Positions 30,477 through 41,967 of a stretch of DNA of 64,000 nucleotides are shown here, one piece after another; within the stretch, counting starts at the first letter, position 1; each line of letters begins with the position of its first letter. The notes below the pieces were generated by a model. That model made no database searches. It saw nothing but the letters and a program-made list of their open reading frames with translations, and was not told the origin of the DNA. Made by a program: the position numbers and the translations under genes. Source of the stretch: Pyrenophora tritici-repentis (taxonomy: Eukaryota; Ascomycota; Dothideomycetes; Pleosporales; Pleosporaceae); NCBI RefSeq assembly GCF_003171515.1, contig NC_089392.1:2604001-2668000 (forward strand), read 5' to 3'.

Positions 30477-31386
30477 CTACTCTGACTTGCCAAAGAGCGC
30501 CTCGTTCTCTTGTTGGGCCTTGATGAATGCTTCCTTGAACTGGTTGGCGTCTGATGGCGACAATTAGTCTCTGGACCACAAGTACGAAATCATACAATAA
30601 CTCACTCTCGCTGTTGGCGAACCGGATAGCAAGCGTCTGAGCCTCTGGCTCGCCCTCGCTGACGTCGGCTGCGGCGTTCCAGACCCAACTGCGGTCACTG
30701 CCTACGTTGGGCGACAGCTTCATGTCGGGGACAACTAGCATGTGTCAGTCAATCTTGTCCGCTTCTGTATCCATGTACCATCAATCATACCGTAGTGGTT
30801 AGCGCAAACCTTGAGTGTCTTGTCTCGTCGCATCACCAGGCGGGTCTTGCCGTTCTCCTTGTGCTTCAATAACCGGACATCGCCAGTGCCACGCTCTTTC
30901 CATTCCCGCGATTCACGGTCAAACTTGAACAACTTGGCGCGCATCTTGAACACTTGCTCCTCGAGTTCTTCGTTGGTCTTGGTGTCGACCTTCTCCGTGA
31001 GGTGAACAACGGGCTGGAACTCGACGTCGGGCTCTTCGTTCTCGGGGTCCTCCTCCTGCCAACATGTCAGTCGTGCTTCCTAGAGTCTCGATAAGGCCAT
31101 GTACCTCGCCCTTGGGCTTGGAGGCGCCTGATGGCTCGTCAACATCATCAACTTCCTCCTTCTTGACCTTTGCGGGGCCACCACCAAACATGGAAAAGAC
31201 GTTGTCCTTCACTGCGGCTGCAGCCTCTGTCGCTTTCTCCGTGATAGGCTTGTCATCTTTGCTTTCCGTTGCGGCCTTGTCTGAGGCCTTGTCTGTCGTC
31301 ACCTTTGCGGTCTCGTCTTTCACCAAAGTCGCTCCAGGGTTAGCCACCTGGTCAGCGGCGGGGTCTGGTTTGGCTGCTTCAGACAT
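30477..31386 (-). CDS. YRB1: Ran-specific GTPase-activating protein 1 (RanBP1)
   Basis: Four exons (31386-31105, 31055-30791, 30734-30606, 30550-30477) encode 249 aa. The first 100 residues are Ala/Lys/Glu/Asp-rich and disordered, with a [15 protein letters not shown] segment. The Ran-binding domain covers about 110-235: [70 protein letters not shown] and LAIRF. Yrb1/RanBP1 binds Ran-GTP, stimulates RanGAP and releases export complexes in the cytoplasm. The acidic end NEALFGKSE completes the protein. The start at 31386 is chosen because upstream in-frame codons read as non-coding 5' UTR. Together with DBP5 it is the second nuclear-transport gene in the window. Confidence 0.94.
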
Positions 31387-31941
31387 GTTGTTGTTGTATC
31401 GATGAGTAAGATGTGCGTGTGGGGTAATAAAAAGGCTGATTTCGCAGTTGGATGTGTATGCAAGTTTGTTCCGTGTCAACAGCCCGTAAATTGAGGAAGT
31501 GGGATGCCCCTCCAGCACTACGCACGGGCTCCACTGCGCTATCCCTCTTTGGTTTCAGGAACCTGCGTGACACCATGACGCATAACAACATGTCCTTGCA
31601 CCTAACACAGCTCTCTCAGTACATCTGACTTTCACTTGTTTTCTTCTAGTACAGTCCAGTCACTACTATAGTGGAGAATAGCATTGCTGCGGGATACACA
31701 CTGCGACTGCAGGCCCATCTTAATATACCGAGAATCTGACAATCCTGAGGAACTCCATATCCCAACCTACCTCAGGCATTCCAATGTGCCCAACGGGTAT
31801 CATGAGTAAACTCCGCACCCTGATGCCCGTTCATAAACCTGCCCTGACAGTCGCGTACGCCGCCCATGAAAAAAATAAACAGAAAGTGACATCAAGCCCT
31901 TCACAGTCGTCCTCCCATGTGATAGACTTGATACCCCGCTC
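31387..31941. other. Intergenic region (YRB1 promoter)
   Basis: 555 bp between two minus-strand genes. Nothing recognised beyond presumed promoter and 3' UTR sequence. Confidence 0.4.
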
Positions 31942-34176
31942 TTATACTTCCTCTTGCACCTTCGAACAAGCCCAACTCTGCTTCCCTTCGCCATCCTTGG
32001 CAGATAGTCCGGCAGCCATCTCTATCTTGCACCTGACCCGAAGCGCATTCATCCTGGCCCTCTTCATCGCCGATGACGTTCGTACCGGTGCTGTTACCTC
32101 TCTCAAGCCCACCCATGCTGCTTTGGGCACCTTCTTCGCCAAATGAGCATCCAGTTCCAGACGGCGCTGGATAGTTTGCTGCATGTTACGGAGCTGCTCT
32201 GAAGCGGCCATGACATTGGCATCCATGTATGCCCGCATATGATGTGCTGTACTGCCTGAAACGTCCCACAGGGTGTGTTGGGTGTTGGATATACCAGATT
32301 TGACAGTGACGAGAAATTGCTCTAGTGTCGACATGTTGTATCCCAACATGACCTCGAATGACTGTCGGAGGAGTGGCTTCGAGTGAGTTGCAATACTGAC
32401 ATTGAACGTGTCGAATGCATACTGTTGTTCGAGATCGACGATATATTCGCCACTGATGGTCCGATTGTAACGAACTGGGACCACCTGGGATTGACGCGAA
32501 ACTTGAATCTGAAGTTGCGGCCTCTTACGGCTCGATGTGAAAGCCTTTGAGGGACGCAGTACGAACTGATGCTCCGCAGTAGTCTCAATCTCAAAACCTG
32601 CAACGTTCTTGTCCTTGGATTTCAGAATTCGCTTGGGCTGCTTGGGTACCACCAAAAGTGCCGCTGGGACGGAAGAAGTGATACGTGGAGGTACCGCAAC
32701 AGAAGGTGTTGCTGCTACCGGGGCGCTGGTGGATGCGTTGCTCACAACTTCGGGCAGGACCGATACTGTCGATATGCTCTGAAGACCCTTTTGGAAAAGC
32801 ACGGGAGCAAATACTGCGCCGTGAAAAAGAGCGGGCACCAAGACACAAAGAACCAATGCAGATACTAGCGTCCTCATCATGTAACCCTGTGGGGTGACCT
32901 TCTTCTTCAACGTCTTGACCTTTCCACCCATCCACGATGTTCTTGATTTCTTATCATCTTCTGCATCTTGTGCTTTCATAAGGTGAGGACTGATGAGTGC
33001 AAGATGGCGGTTCAGTTGATATGGATCAAGTCGACTGAAGCTGCGATGGTCAAGAGGCAGTACTGCTTTCAGCTCGTAGTCAGCGTCAGGGTCGTCTCGC
33101 CCTTCTACGCGCACTCGCAACGCCGTTGAATCGTCTGGGCGAGAGGCGGTGCCATGAGGGATGACTTGGGCGAGATCGATGCATGGAATGTTGGCAGCTT
33201 CAAACACTTTTCTAGCAGATGCGATATCTTGTCCGTCAGTAGCGGGGTCAGGAAACGACCGATAGCACACAACGACCAGATCAGGTCGATTCAGGGAGTG
33301 GGTGACATCAGACCCGAACTTAACTTTCTGACCGTCTTCTAAAGTAACGAGAACATGTGTCGGCTTCTCCGGCGGTCCAGCGATGTCAATTTTGACACCG
33401 TGGTCAACCTGCGGGACAGGGGCGTACGGCTCGATCTGGCCGCGTACCATGACCGACTTGGAGACGCTTGGGCATGCCCCGAGTGCAGTGCCAATCTGGA
33501 CAGTAGTGATGTCTTCTGCCCATTTTTCAGGCATGCCGATATACATGATGCGGTACGAGTCTGGAGTGGGGAGGGGGCGGTGCGACAAGGCAGCCTTGAC
33601 TGATAGCCTGACCTCTCCGCAGCCATAGCGGCTGAAGACCTGTGGAAGTTCATCTGTGTAATCCGCCGAGCTCTTGATGATCTTGCATCCTTCAATTGCA
33701 TCAGTCTTATCTGTGGCCTGCTCCTCCAATGTGATCTGCCATGAACTCTCACTTGCAGTGAGGTATGGTGGTACCTCCGTCAGCGTGGAGTCCTCCCAGG
33801 CCGTGACCGGACGTGGGTTGACTGGTTCGTCTGGTCGATCGGCGTGCGAAGAATAAACGCTATCTTGTAGTTCTCTCTCGTCGGCATCGTACTCGACGTC
33901 ATCATCACTGAAGTCGTCGGACGACTCATCGGGCGTGGGGCCGTCGGTGGAAGCAATCGACGCTGTATGTGCCTCGTCGTCCGACATATCCATTACACTG
34001 TCGCTGAGTAGATCATAACCGCTTTCTTCAAGGGAGTTGGCTGCCTCCTCAGGCGCCCGGCGCTGGGTTGATCTCTTCATGAGCGTTTCAAGGTCGACCA
34101 CGTTAGTGAGTGAGTGATTCACCTGCACCGGTGGGAATTTGAGATCTTGTGGCGAACTGGGTTCGCTGGAAGACAT
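31942..34176 (-). CDS. 744-aa single-pass membrane protein of unknown function
   Basis: One uninterrupted frame of 744 aa. Residues 1-115 are acidic and Ser/Asp-rich (SDDFSDDDVEYDADE) and probably disordered. A folded-looking region spans about 150-410, including SYRIMYIGMPEKWAEDI and a RPDLVVVCYRSFPDP block. A basic stretch (KVKTLKKK) precedes one strong membrane segment at about 434-456 (TLVSALVLCVLVPALFHGAVF). The 290-residue tail after it is rich in Val and Ser, then Arg-rich with helices. The layout suggests a cytosolic amino part and a lumenal or outside tail, or the reverse. I do not recognise the family. Confidence 0.8.
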   Translation of the reverse strand: MSSSEPSSPQDLKFPPVQVNHSLTNVVDLETLMKRSTQRRAPEEAANSLEESGYDLLSDSVMDMSDDEAHTASIASTDGPTPDESSDDFSDDDVEYDADERELQDSVYSSHADRPDEPVNPRPVTAWEDSTLTEVPPYLTASESSWQITLEEQATDKTDAIEGCKIIKSSADYTDELPQVFSRYGCGEVRLSVKAALSHRPLPTPDSYRIMYIGMPEKWAEDITTVQIGTALGACPSVSKSVMVRGQIEPYAPVPQVDHGVKIDIAGPPEKPTHVLVTLEDGQKVKFGSDVTHSLNRPDLVVVCYRSFPDPATDGQDIASARKVFEAANIPCIDLAQVIPHGTASRPDDSTALRVRVEGRDDPDADYELKAVLPLDHRSFSRLDPYQLNRHLALISPHLMKAQDAEDDKKSRTSWMGGKVKTLKKKVTPQGYMMRTLVSALVLCVLVPALFHGAVFAPVLFQKGLQSISTVSVLPEVVSNASTSAPVAATPSVAVPPRITSSVPAALLVVPKQPKRILKSKDKNVAGFEIETTAEHQFVLRPSKAFTSSRKRPQLQIQVSRQSQVVPVRYNRTISGEYIVDLEQQYAFDTFNVSIATHSKPLLRQSFEVMLGYNMSTLEQFLVTVKSGISNTQHTLWDVSGSTAHHMRAYMDANVMAASEQLRNMQQTIQRRLELDAHLAKKVPKAAWVGLREVTAPVRTSSAMKRARMNALRVRCKIEMAAGLSAKDGEGKQSWACSKVQEEV

Positions 34177-34887
34177 GTCAGCTAGAGTTCATCCAAGTAG
34201 CAAAGTACGCGAGGTTTGTAGAGAGCGGTGGGAGAAGAGAGACAAAGCGGCAAGGGGGAGGAAGTAGTCGGAGCCAGGTGGGCGCTGCCTAACTAGGTGC
34301 GGGCGAGGCGCGTTTGAAGCGCGGGGGGGCGAGCATCATGTGGAGCAAATGAGAGCACATACCAGATGAGTCACAGTATAGAGATGGAGAACTGCCGTGA
34401 TTCTATCAGTAAAGCCGGGAAATTCGAACAATTGCGAGGTATGATTATGACAAGGCGCTGATGAGGTAGAGCTCAGGTGGGATGCCAGCGCGGGTGCCCC
34501 GCATACTTACATAGTACAGTAAGCGATAAGATACCATACATGGTTCACATGTCCGATTGCGGATGATCACCAACACTGTATTGGAAACATAAATCACAAA
34601 ACAGCCCTCACTTGACTTAAGGTGATTGTACAGTCTATGACGCTTGGAAATTGTGCATTCGTATTCGTAGATGTATGAGGTATCCCCCAAGATGCAGTAG
34701 GTGAGATGCATCCCCAACGCCCTGGTGCCCCTCGTGATCCTATCCTCCCGAGATCTACTAGAAAACGACCCAACTCACATGCAATGCCAACACCTGACGC
34801 CTTACTGGAAACAGGATTAAATGCTATGCTCCGACAGAATGCTAGCCCGAAGCTGGTAGGGAACCGTGCAAGACGAAGTGATCGTAA
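34177..34887. other. Intergenic region
   Basis: 711 bp holding the promoter of the 744-aa gene and the 3' UTR of the Ktr gene. Short frames on both strands have no motif. Confidence 0.45.
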
Positions 34888-36525
34888 TCATTGTGGGCCG
34901 GGAGATGCCCAGCCACCAGCAACCTCCACCCACTCTGTTAGGCAGGATCCTTCCTTGCCTTCTACATCGACAATATCGGTATCGCATTTGCATCGGCATC
35001 CGACACCATTCTCCTTGACCGGGTCCGGCGTAGCCCAGTACTTGGCCTCTTCCGCTCGTTCTTTCTCATCTGTTGTCATCTTGTCAAAGTATGGCTCTCT
35101 GACGAGCTGCCTCGCGGGGGCATTGGCGGGACAATGCTGAATTGTAGTGTGTCGGTAACCGAAATCGCGGAAGTAGTGAATGTCTTCAGGACCCAGTAGT
35201 GCTCCAGCAGCTAGCGAGTGAATGGGCGCGTCTCCCCATCTCTCCATCCAGAAGCCACCACTGCGATCCATCATTTCAAAGAAGTCGTTGTACTCCTTGC
35301 TCCGGAACCAGTTGAGGTTGGCGATTTCGAAATTGCTCCAGAAATGGCACATGTTGTACGATTCGCCTTCCATGTTCTCAGGGTGGATCTCGGGAAGAGC
35401 CTCTGAGCCGAATTCCGCATCCATGATATCCTGTGGAAAGAATGGCTTTTTCGACTTTGCGTCTTTGTTCTTATCTTTCTCTTCCTCCTCTTTTGGCTTC
35501 TCTACAAACATCTCCCACATACCCTTCGATGTCAAGTTGTTGTTTCGCTTATACGCAGATGCATATCGCCAGATGTTGGGGACCGTTTCCCTTAGTTCCT
35601 TGACGGCAATGGTGAAGCCATACGTCTTCTTGTTCCGTATCATGTGAATAAAAGGGTCGTACGTAATGTCGCAGAAGTACTTGATCTCCGGCTCCAGGCG
35701 CCAGTACCACTCGTACTTGGCCAGTAGCTCGTGTTGATAGAATTTGCTGCCGAAAGTTAGCACAAGTTAGAAAAGTCAGGGTTGCAAACCTACCCCGAGT
35801 AGAAGCGGCACATGTGATGGTAGCTCTCCATGCCGCCGTACATGATGGCGCGATCGCCCTGTTTTGCGATTCCCTCCTTTGCAACCGCGGGATCGACCCA
35901 GTCCGGAAACCCCCAGTGCTCGGGTGGTATCTTGCCCCATTCGACCGGAGCGCTGACATGCTTCAAAACTGTTTCCCTGAACGTCTCGTTGAAGTCTCCG
36001 TCGTTGAGAAAGACGTAGGGATAGTGGAACCAGTGGTTGAAATGCCTCTCAATTGACTTAATCGACTGTATGACGCCCTCTAGCTCCTTATTTCTCGCCA
36101 GCACAACGAATGCGGCGTTCGCTCGGGGTCCGTTGACCTGTGGCTCGAGACAGCCTACTGCGAATGGCTTATCGTACTTTTCGCTAATCTTTCTGCGTAT
36201 AGTTAGCCATCCACTGCGCACTGCCAAGACAAGCCTTGTCGCACCTTATCGACGGAGGAGTGCCCGCAGGCATATTCATGATGCCCTGTGAGTCTGGCGA
36301 CCTCACGAAGAGAATTATGATTATGATTATAACAAGACATGGGAACAGAAGCACCAGGCCTAGGGGTATCGACACAGAAGAGCTCCCCTTCAGTCGTATC
36401 CGGCGGCGGAAGAAGGATAACCGCGGCGATGTTTTGTCGGTGCGATGTGATAGATCGTCGTCAAACTTGTCCAAATTCGCTTTCGAGGTTGGCAGCCTCC
36501 GTGAGATATCTTGTAGAAAGCCCAT
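34888..36525 (-). CDS. Kre2/Mnt1/Ktr-type alpha-1,2-mannosyltransferase (GT15)
   Basis: Three exons (36525-36245, 36192-35794, 35746-34888) encode 512 aa across introns of 52 and 47 bp. It is a type II membrane protein with a cytosolic basic tail and an anchor at about 53-74 (IPLGLVLLFPCLVIIIIIILF). The GT15 catalytic domain follows, with NAAFVVLARNKEL, YPYVFLNDGDF, MYGGMESYHHMCRFYSGKFY, YEWYWRLEPEIKYFCDI, YNMCHFWSNFEI and HYFRDFGYRHTTIQHCP. Family members transfer mannose from GDP-mannose in alpha-1,2 linkage onto O- and N-glycans in the Golgi. A Lys/Glu-rich insert (KPKEEEEKDKNKDAKSKK) interrupts the domain near residue 330. With the ANP1-type gene it is the second Golgi mannosylation gene here, but they are not adjacent. 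Confidence 0.94.
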
Positions 36526-37221
36526 GGTTGTGCTCTAATGGGGGGCGTGTATCGCGCAAAGTCTCGTCCAACAGCAGCTCTTCACTCGTAGTGTCAACCG
36601 CAGACCGTGTGCAGGGAAATTGGGTATCCAGGGTCTGAAAGGGCGATAGATAAGAGTGGCGGTTCTGAGGTTGGCCAATGCGACGTGTTCAACACGTAGG
36701 ACGTGGGTTGGGCGAGGAACGAACGTATGAACGGTAACGCGGATGGGCGTACGGCAATTGAGACCGTATGAAGCTGTGCAACGCAGGTTGTATGTAGGTC
36801 AAAATTTGAAGACGAGTGAAAGGAGAGGCCGGGGTTGGATGAATGGTAAATTATTAGCGGCCGCCGATTGCGTATGCGTTTCGAGATGTGCTAGCCGGCA
36901 GGGTTGCATGCTGGCGGAAACGCGCCAAGCAACCTAAGTTAGAACGGACGTTGGTAGCAGGCGCATCCAACCAAGGCACTTTGCGCCTGTGCCACTGGGT
37001 TCTACAAAAGCCAAACCACAGACGAAAACACAAAGTAGAGGGTTGAAGAAGTTCACGGCCAAGCCACCAAGCCCGTAAGGACCGTACTGGTACGAAGGAG
37101 CCGCACGGGAGTCTGCCGCTAACTAAGCGATCGACACGTCCATCGAGCGACTAATCTACATCTCCGCATATATCCCCGTCTCGCTCATCCCGTCCCACTC
37201 ATCCATGCACCGAAATTCACT
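36526..37221. promoter_or_regulatory. Divergent promoter region (Ktr gene / DUF4604 gene)
   Basis: 696 bp between divergent start codons. A NotI-like GCGGCCGC word occurs near 36858. No specific binding site is claimed. Confidence 0.4.
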
Positions 37222-37749
37222 ATGAGCTTCAAGGCAAAAGACCTCCACTTCGGTACGTAGTTTGAGATAGTTTCAAGAATTTAGCTGACATGCACAGATA
37301 GCTCGCAGCCAGCGTTCTTGCAGCGGCTGCGTGGGCAACTGACGACTGGGGACACGGCCCGTCATGAACAACCCATTGCCAGAAATAAGCGGATGAAGAA
37401 AGATGACGATGAGGACGACGCACCGGCATATGTCATGGAAGAGACGAACCAATCACTGACCAAGGAGGAGTATGAGGCCTTTGTGTCAGGCAAGGACAGT
37501 GAAGATGGCGCCGGTACACAACTGGACAAGGAGTCGCAAGCAACTGCGACGAAACCAAAGGAAAAGATAGCTGAAGTGGGCGGTAACATCAAAAAGCGCA
37601 AAGCTGCAAAGATCATTAGTGACGACCAAGACGGGAGCAAAGAAGGAGAAAAGAAGAACAGTGACAAGTCAAACACAAAAGCTGTCAAGAAACCGAAAAA
37701 GAAAGCTAAAGCTGTCAAACTCACTTTTGGCGATGAAGATGAGGGCTGA
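37222..37749 (+). CDS. DUF4604-type small nuclear-like protein
   Basis: Two exons, 37222-37252 and 37298-37749, encode 160 aa. The 45-bp intron splits the conserved amino block MSFKAKDLHFDSSQPAFLQRLRGQ, which resembles the DUF4604 start (a short basic segment followed by the EPAFLRRLR-like motif). The remainder is a charged, disordered Lys/Glu/Asp tail with several basic clusters (KKRKAAK, KKPKKKAKAVK) that could serve as nuclear localisation signals. Family function is not established. Confidence 0.8.
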
Positions 37750-38327
37750 AGACTCTGGTCTGTTACACAACCACTACTTGACCTAAGGCGATGCAAGGAT
37801 ACACGAAACCATGGTTGCTCTGCTCGGCCGATATGCAAGCTTGCTCAATATGGCAAGGATGTTGATATTGCATAGGTACCGGTATACGGATGCTTCATAC
37901 AGCAAGATCCGGCACGGGATCACCGGATGCTACAGCCTGATGCCCGGGGAAGAACGCCAGAGGGGCAAATGGTATCATAGTGGGCGGATAGGCCAATGTC
38001 TGCGTTTGTCAACAACCACGGCCTCACATTGCAGACCGCTGTTGATTGTTTGTTAGTGCCATGGAAGTCATAGTCGCGAATTGGTCCCATGTGAGACCCC
38101 AAACTTGACAAATTTAATTCCCCCAAAAATAAAAACCCATGCATCGCCGAACAGTCGTATGGATACATTTTGCTTAGGACTATGCACTTCTTCTTGCGGC
38201 CAAGGGCTCGACGCTAGTATGCACGTCAGAGCAGGGATGTGCTTTCCGCGGTCGCGCTCGGGAGTCCGCAACCAAGACTTGAGCCTCCTGCATGGCTTTG
38301 TCTTCAACACCAGCTTCACCTTACAAC
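37750..38327. other. Intergenic region
   Basis: 578 bp between two plus-strand genes. Nothing recognised. Confidence 0.4.
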
Positions 38328-39127
38328 ATGGCAAAGCTATCGCTCGAGGTAATTAACACAGTTACCCTGTCCACCACATATCTCATTCTCTTCTCAGGAC
38401 TTTGATAAACACATCGAGAATCTGCGCGCGCAATTGTCGTTTCTCAATGAAACTCTTGATGGGACCGACCACAATGCACCCGACTGGCTCGCCACCGACC
38501 TCATATCGCTACGCAACAAGTCTGGCCGATTGCACGACGACATGAAGAGATTCAGGGATCAGCTTGAGAGCGAGGGTCTGGCGGAGAAGAAGGTACGCGC
38601 ACGTCATCTGCGCACGCAATACCAGGATTAACAAGTAACAGACCAAGACGTCGCATAAACGACTCAGTATCGAGGGCGCAAAAGCTACTGCGCCGACACC
38701 GAAAGCACAGAATCCAACACCCAACCTACAAGCCATATCACCTGCCGTAGACCAGTCGCCTGCACCACGCGCAAAGGGGGCACCCGAAAACGCATACGTG
38801 GTTCCACACGTCGACGTCACAGAGGAAGTGAACAGACGGTTACAGATGAGCCGCCTAAGGCGCTTGATGGAGACTCCTAGTACTGCCCAGAAGCGAAAGT
38901 TCGATACGTATGAAGAGGAGCCAAGATCAGAGGGAGCCGCGGGAGCAGACGAAGGCTTGGGAGGTGCGCATAGCGGTAGTGAGCGCGACAGGACACCTAC
39001 CAAACGTCTGAAAAGTAGTGGAACATTCGAACATGCGGGAAAGAGGAAGGAGAGTAGCGAAGTCAGACGGCACAGTGATCGATTTGAAGACAGGACAGAT
39101 GTGAAAAGACGAAGGTTTCAACGATGA
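38328..39127 (+). CDS. Small coiled-coil protein of unknown function
   Basis: Three exons, 38328-38348, 38398-38592 and 38642-39127, encode 233 aa across two 49-bp introns. The first exon is only seven codons (MAKLSLE). Residues 8-72 are heptad-rich (DFDKHIENLRAQLSFLNETL, LISLRNKSGRLHDDMKRFRDQLESEG) and should form a coiled coil. The rest is basic and disordered, with KRLKSSG and VKRRRFQR clusters near the end. I do not recognise a family. The amino-terminal helix is the part to search with. Confidence 0.7.
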
Positions 39128-39496
39128 TGAACGGTCAGTATATGCAATGTACTATATGGGGCCAGTCTGGCTTTAAGGACCATTGTCGAGCAGAAATGCT
39201 TCTACAATGTACATTTTCGCGGCTTCAGTTCATAGCTATAACGCAACGTTACAACATGTGTGCAACGTGAGGAAATGGTTCACGTGCGCTCGTCAGCTTC
39301 TCCGCAGCACTTCCGCTCCGCAGTCGAAGGTGCAGCCGAGCGGAAGCTAGCCGCCATCTTTGCATCATCGAACTTTTTGACCTCGCAACCAATTCAGCCC
39401 ACAACTACAACAACCTGACTGCAGTTGTATCCTCGCTTCCAATTTGCGCCAACACTAGTTGTACTCAAAACCCACGCGCATGCGCATACTTGAAGT
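39128..39496. other. Intergenic region
   Basis: 369 bp between two plus-strand genes. Nothing beyond presumed terminator and promoter sequence. Confidence 0.4.
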
Positions 39497-40045
39497 ATGG
39501 CGACGCCGAACCCCATACAAAACGCTCCCATGCCACCAGAACAACGCTTAGCCCTCGAACAACAAGAGCGCTACCAACGTATAACACGCAACTTAGCTAT
39601 CAGTGGTCTGGTTGTATGTCCCATCATCGCGCTCCTTCCTCCTCGAAAACTGGACATGTACACTTTCTCCCTGGGAGTGGCCTTCTACTTATCCGCCGAC
39701 CACCTCACTGCCCTTCGTACAGGCCGCGGTCTCGTCCAAAACATGTCCCCCTGGGGAGCAGTAGATTTGCCTACCGAGCGTGCCAAGGAAGTTCAAAGAA
39801 TACTACGAGAAGAGCGCGAGAAGAGCCGGAAGATGTTTGAAAGGAACGAGGGGCAGGAGAAGGGTATACTGAGTAAACTCTGGATGGGAGACGAGGAAGA
39901 GGGTTGGAAGGAGAAGCGACTGGAAGAGGAGAGGAAGGCACTGGAGGAAGGTAAGGGCTACGGGGAGCTGATAATTGAACAAATTTGGGATGTGTGGAAT
40001 TGGAATAAGAAGAAGGGAAAAGAGGACGACGGGAAAAAGGAGTAA
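39497..40045 (+). CDS. Small fungal membrane protein, function unknown
   Basis: An intronless frame of 182 aa. After a polar amino end come two hydrophobic segments, at about 33-47 (LAISGLVVCPIIALL) and 56-70 (FSLGVAFYLSADHLT). A long charged helical tail follows, with EREKSRKMFERNEGQEKG, WKEKRLEEERKALEEGKGYGELI and a Lys/Glu end. Small Pezizomycotina proteins of this shape are sometimes labelled rhomboid family membrane protein, but no rhomboid Ser-His catalytic motif is visible, so I do not adopt that name. A mitochondrial or ER membrane location is possible. Confidence 0.75.
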   Translation: MATPNPIQNAPMPPEQRLALEQQERYQRITRNLAISGLVVCPIIALLPPRKLDMYTFSLGVAFYLSADHLTALRTGRGLVQNMSPWGAVDLPTERAKEVQRILREEREKSRKMFERNEGQEKGILSKLWMGDEEEGWKEKRLEEERKALEEGKGYGELIIEQIWDVWNWNKKKGKEDDGKKE

Positions 40046-40743
40046 ATGTCACTCCGATCCATAATAGTCTGTCTTTTCTGTATACTACAGCATGTACATT
40101 ATGATCTTGGGAGTTGGCTGCTCCAAGAGCAGGGTGTTCGGGGATGGTTTTCTCTACGAAGCGATGAGCCATCTACGTGCACGATTTCCAAAAGTTGAAT
40201 CTGACGGGAATCAGATTGATCCACATCGAGCAATGTTCTAATTCTTTGTCTTCCAGAATACTTACCAACGCCCTTATAGCAAACTCATGTTCTAGAGTAG
40301 TGTGCTCACGTTTCAACTCATCACAAAGCACTGTTCAAATTACCCAATGTCTCTCACTAGACACAGTTGACGTAAATATCATAAACAGTAAGTGGTTTAC
40401 CTCTTACCAGTTACCAATAGATGTTTTGATGGCTCACTTTGGCACTGACCGACATGCAGAGAAACAATGTTTGCAATGGCCACATCACAAACGCAGGTAC
40501 CCGTTCATTTGTCAACTTCAGCGCCACCGCCTACGCTCACCAAACTGTCTGCGTCCATGTGTCTCAGCCCAGACCAACAGAAAAAGCAAGTAGCGACTAT
40601 ATCTGGATACTGATCACACACATTCGTCTCCTATGTAACATCCTTCCCGTAGAACAGGGCTCCAAGTCACACTCCGGTCACATCGATCACGCGATTTACT
40701 ATTATCATTGAAAACCTACTGGGATTATTCGCGGCACAGCAAC
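40046..40743. other. Intergenic region
   Basis: 698 bp containing the promoter of the 407-aa gene. Overlapping plus-strand frames at 40177-40711 have poor composition and no motif, so I do not call them. Confidence 0.45.
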
Positions 40744-41967
40744 ATGTCTCAGCCAAGCACGCCATTCAGCGGTGCCTCTGCGGGCCCTTTTCTTGTGTCG
40801 GCCGACCATGAGCAGCAGCTCGCTCAGGCTGACTTTGGAGAATTGTTTGGTTCAGGTACTTCAAACCAGCCGAGCTTCTCACTGAACAACAGCGAAGCTC
40901 TTGATGAGTTTGACTTGAACAGCTATCATCTCTCTATCATCCCAGTCGATTCAGCGAACTCATCCACAGTATCGACCCCAAATTTCTCAAACTATAGTTT
41001 CGGCCAGCAATCTCCGGAATATGCGACGCCCGATAGCTACACACCCCACGCGTACCCAATCGAGCTCCAGCGAGCATATCAAGCAGGTGCCTACCAACAA
41101 GCCTCCACATCACGACCCCTACCTTTCAGGCCACATACCAACGATGTCTATCATCATCCTGCGCATCTACCACAAGGCTACGGTCGTCGGAGATCGCTGA
41201 GTCACGGTGAAGCAGACCGTATCGTTGCAGCGAACAGCGTTGCCAATCCGACTTTCGTCCGCCTCTCAGCGCCGCGTGCGACGTCGACCGTACCAGAAGA
41301 AAACAGGAGGAGTGGACGCTACTCTCAGCATGGAAGGAGTACAAGTCAAAGCCCTGCTCCACGAGGTAGGCCCTGGAAGCCAACGAGTGTGCCATACCAA
41401 ATCACCCCTCTTGTTGATGGTATGCTGTCTATGCCCCTGGGCACGCCAATAAACGAGGTCGAATATCAGATCCGCTCACCTGTTCACAACTACCGCACTC
41501 AGGACATGAGCGGTCCTGGTCATGCGGTGTATCCAGGAGGACCAACCTATCGTCAAATGACACGCCCAGAAGAACTCGCACGAAGTCGTCAGATCATCGA
41601 AATCGGTGCTATGGTCGTCACCAACCCTTCCAAGCTTGACCCGAGACTTGAGACGCAACCATCCCGCACAAAGATACTCAAGAGTCTGGACGACATCGAA
41701 GAGCATTTGAAGGAGATAACAGATGAGGAGGCACTTCGTAGCTGCAGGCTTATCCGTCAGGCATTGGCGAAAACTGTGGTGCAGGAGGATATGGTGAATA
41801 TGGAGGAAGAAACGTTGGACGATGATATGGGGGCGCCTAGCAGGGTTCTCGAGGAGAGTGGCTATGATGTTTACAGTGGGCTCGATGATAACGACATCAT
41901 GACAATGCTGATGAATCATAATGGTGTTGATGAGGAGAGCATCGAGGACATTGGGGATGAGAAATGA
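40744..41967 (+). CDS. Disordered Ser/Pro/Gln-rich protein, possible regulator
   Basis: An intronless frame of 407 aa from the ATG at 40744 (MSQPSTPFSG); an ATG 36 nt upstream is in frame but gives an atypical start. Residues 1-220 are low-complexity Ser/Gln/Tyr/Pro with an acidic-hydrophobic patch (EALDEFDLNSYHLSIIPVD) like an activation domain, and arginine motifs (GYGRRRSLSHGE). A helical conserved-looking segment follows at about 270-350 (RPEELARSRQIIEIGAMVV, ILKSLDDIEEHLKEITDEEAL). The tail is acidic and ends EDIGDEK. No DNA-binding domain is visible. A transcription co-regulator is only a guess. Confidence 0.72.
   Translation: MSQPSTPFSGASAGPFLVSADHEQQLAQADFGELFGSGTSNQPSFSLNNSEALDEFDLNSYHLSIIPVDSANSSTVSTPNFSNYSFGQQSPEYATPDSYTPHAYPIELQRAYQAGAYQQASTSRPLPFRPHTNDVYHHPAHLPQGYGRRRSLSHGEADRIVAANSVANPTFVRLSAPRATSTVPEENRRSGRYSQHGRSTSQSPAPRGRPWKPTSVPYQITPLVDGMLSMPLGTPINEVEYQIRSPVHNYRTQDMSGPGHAVYPGGPTYRQMTRPEELARSRQIIEIGAMVVTNPSKLDPRLETQPSRTKILKSLDDIEEHLKEITDEEALRSCRLIRQALAKTVVQEDMVNMEEETLDDDMGAPSRVLEESGYDVYSGLDDNDIMTMLMNHNGVDEESIEDIGDEK

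Noticed and set aside
40177..40711. Plus-strand frames before the 407-aa gene
   Set aside because: They overlap each other in different frames, have poor composition and no motif; the sequence fits a promoter.
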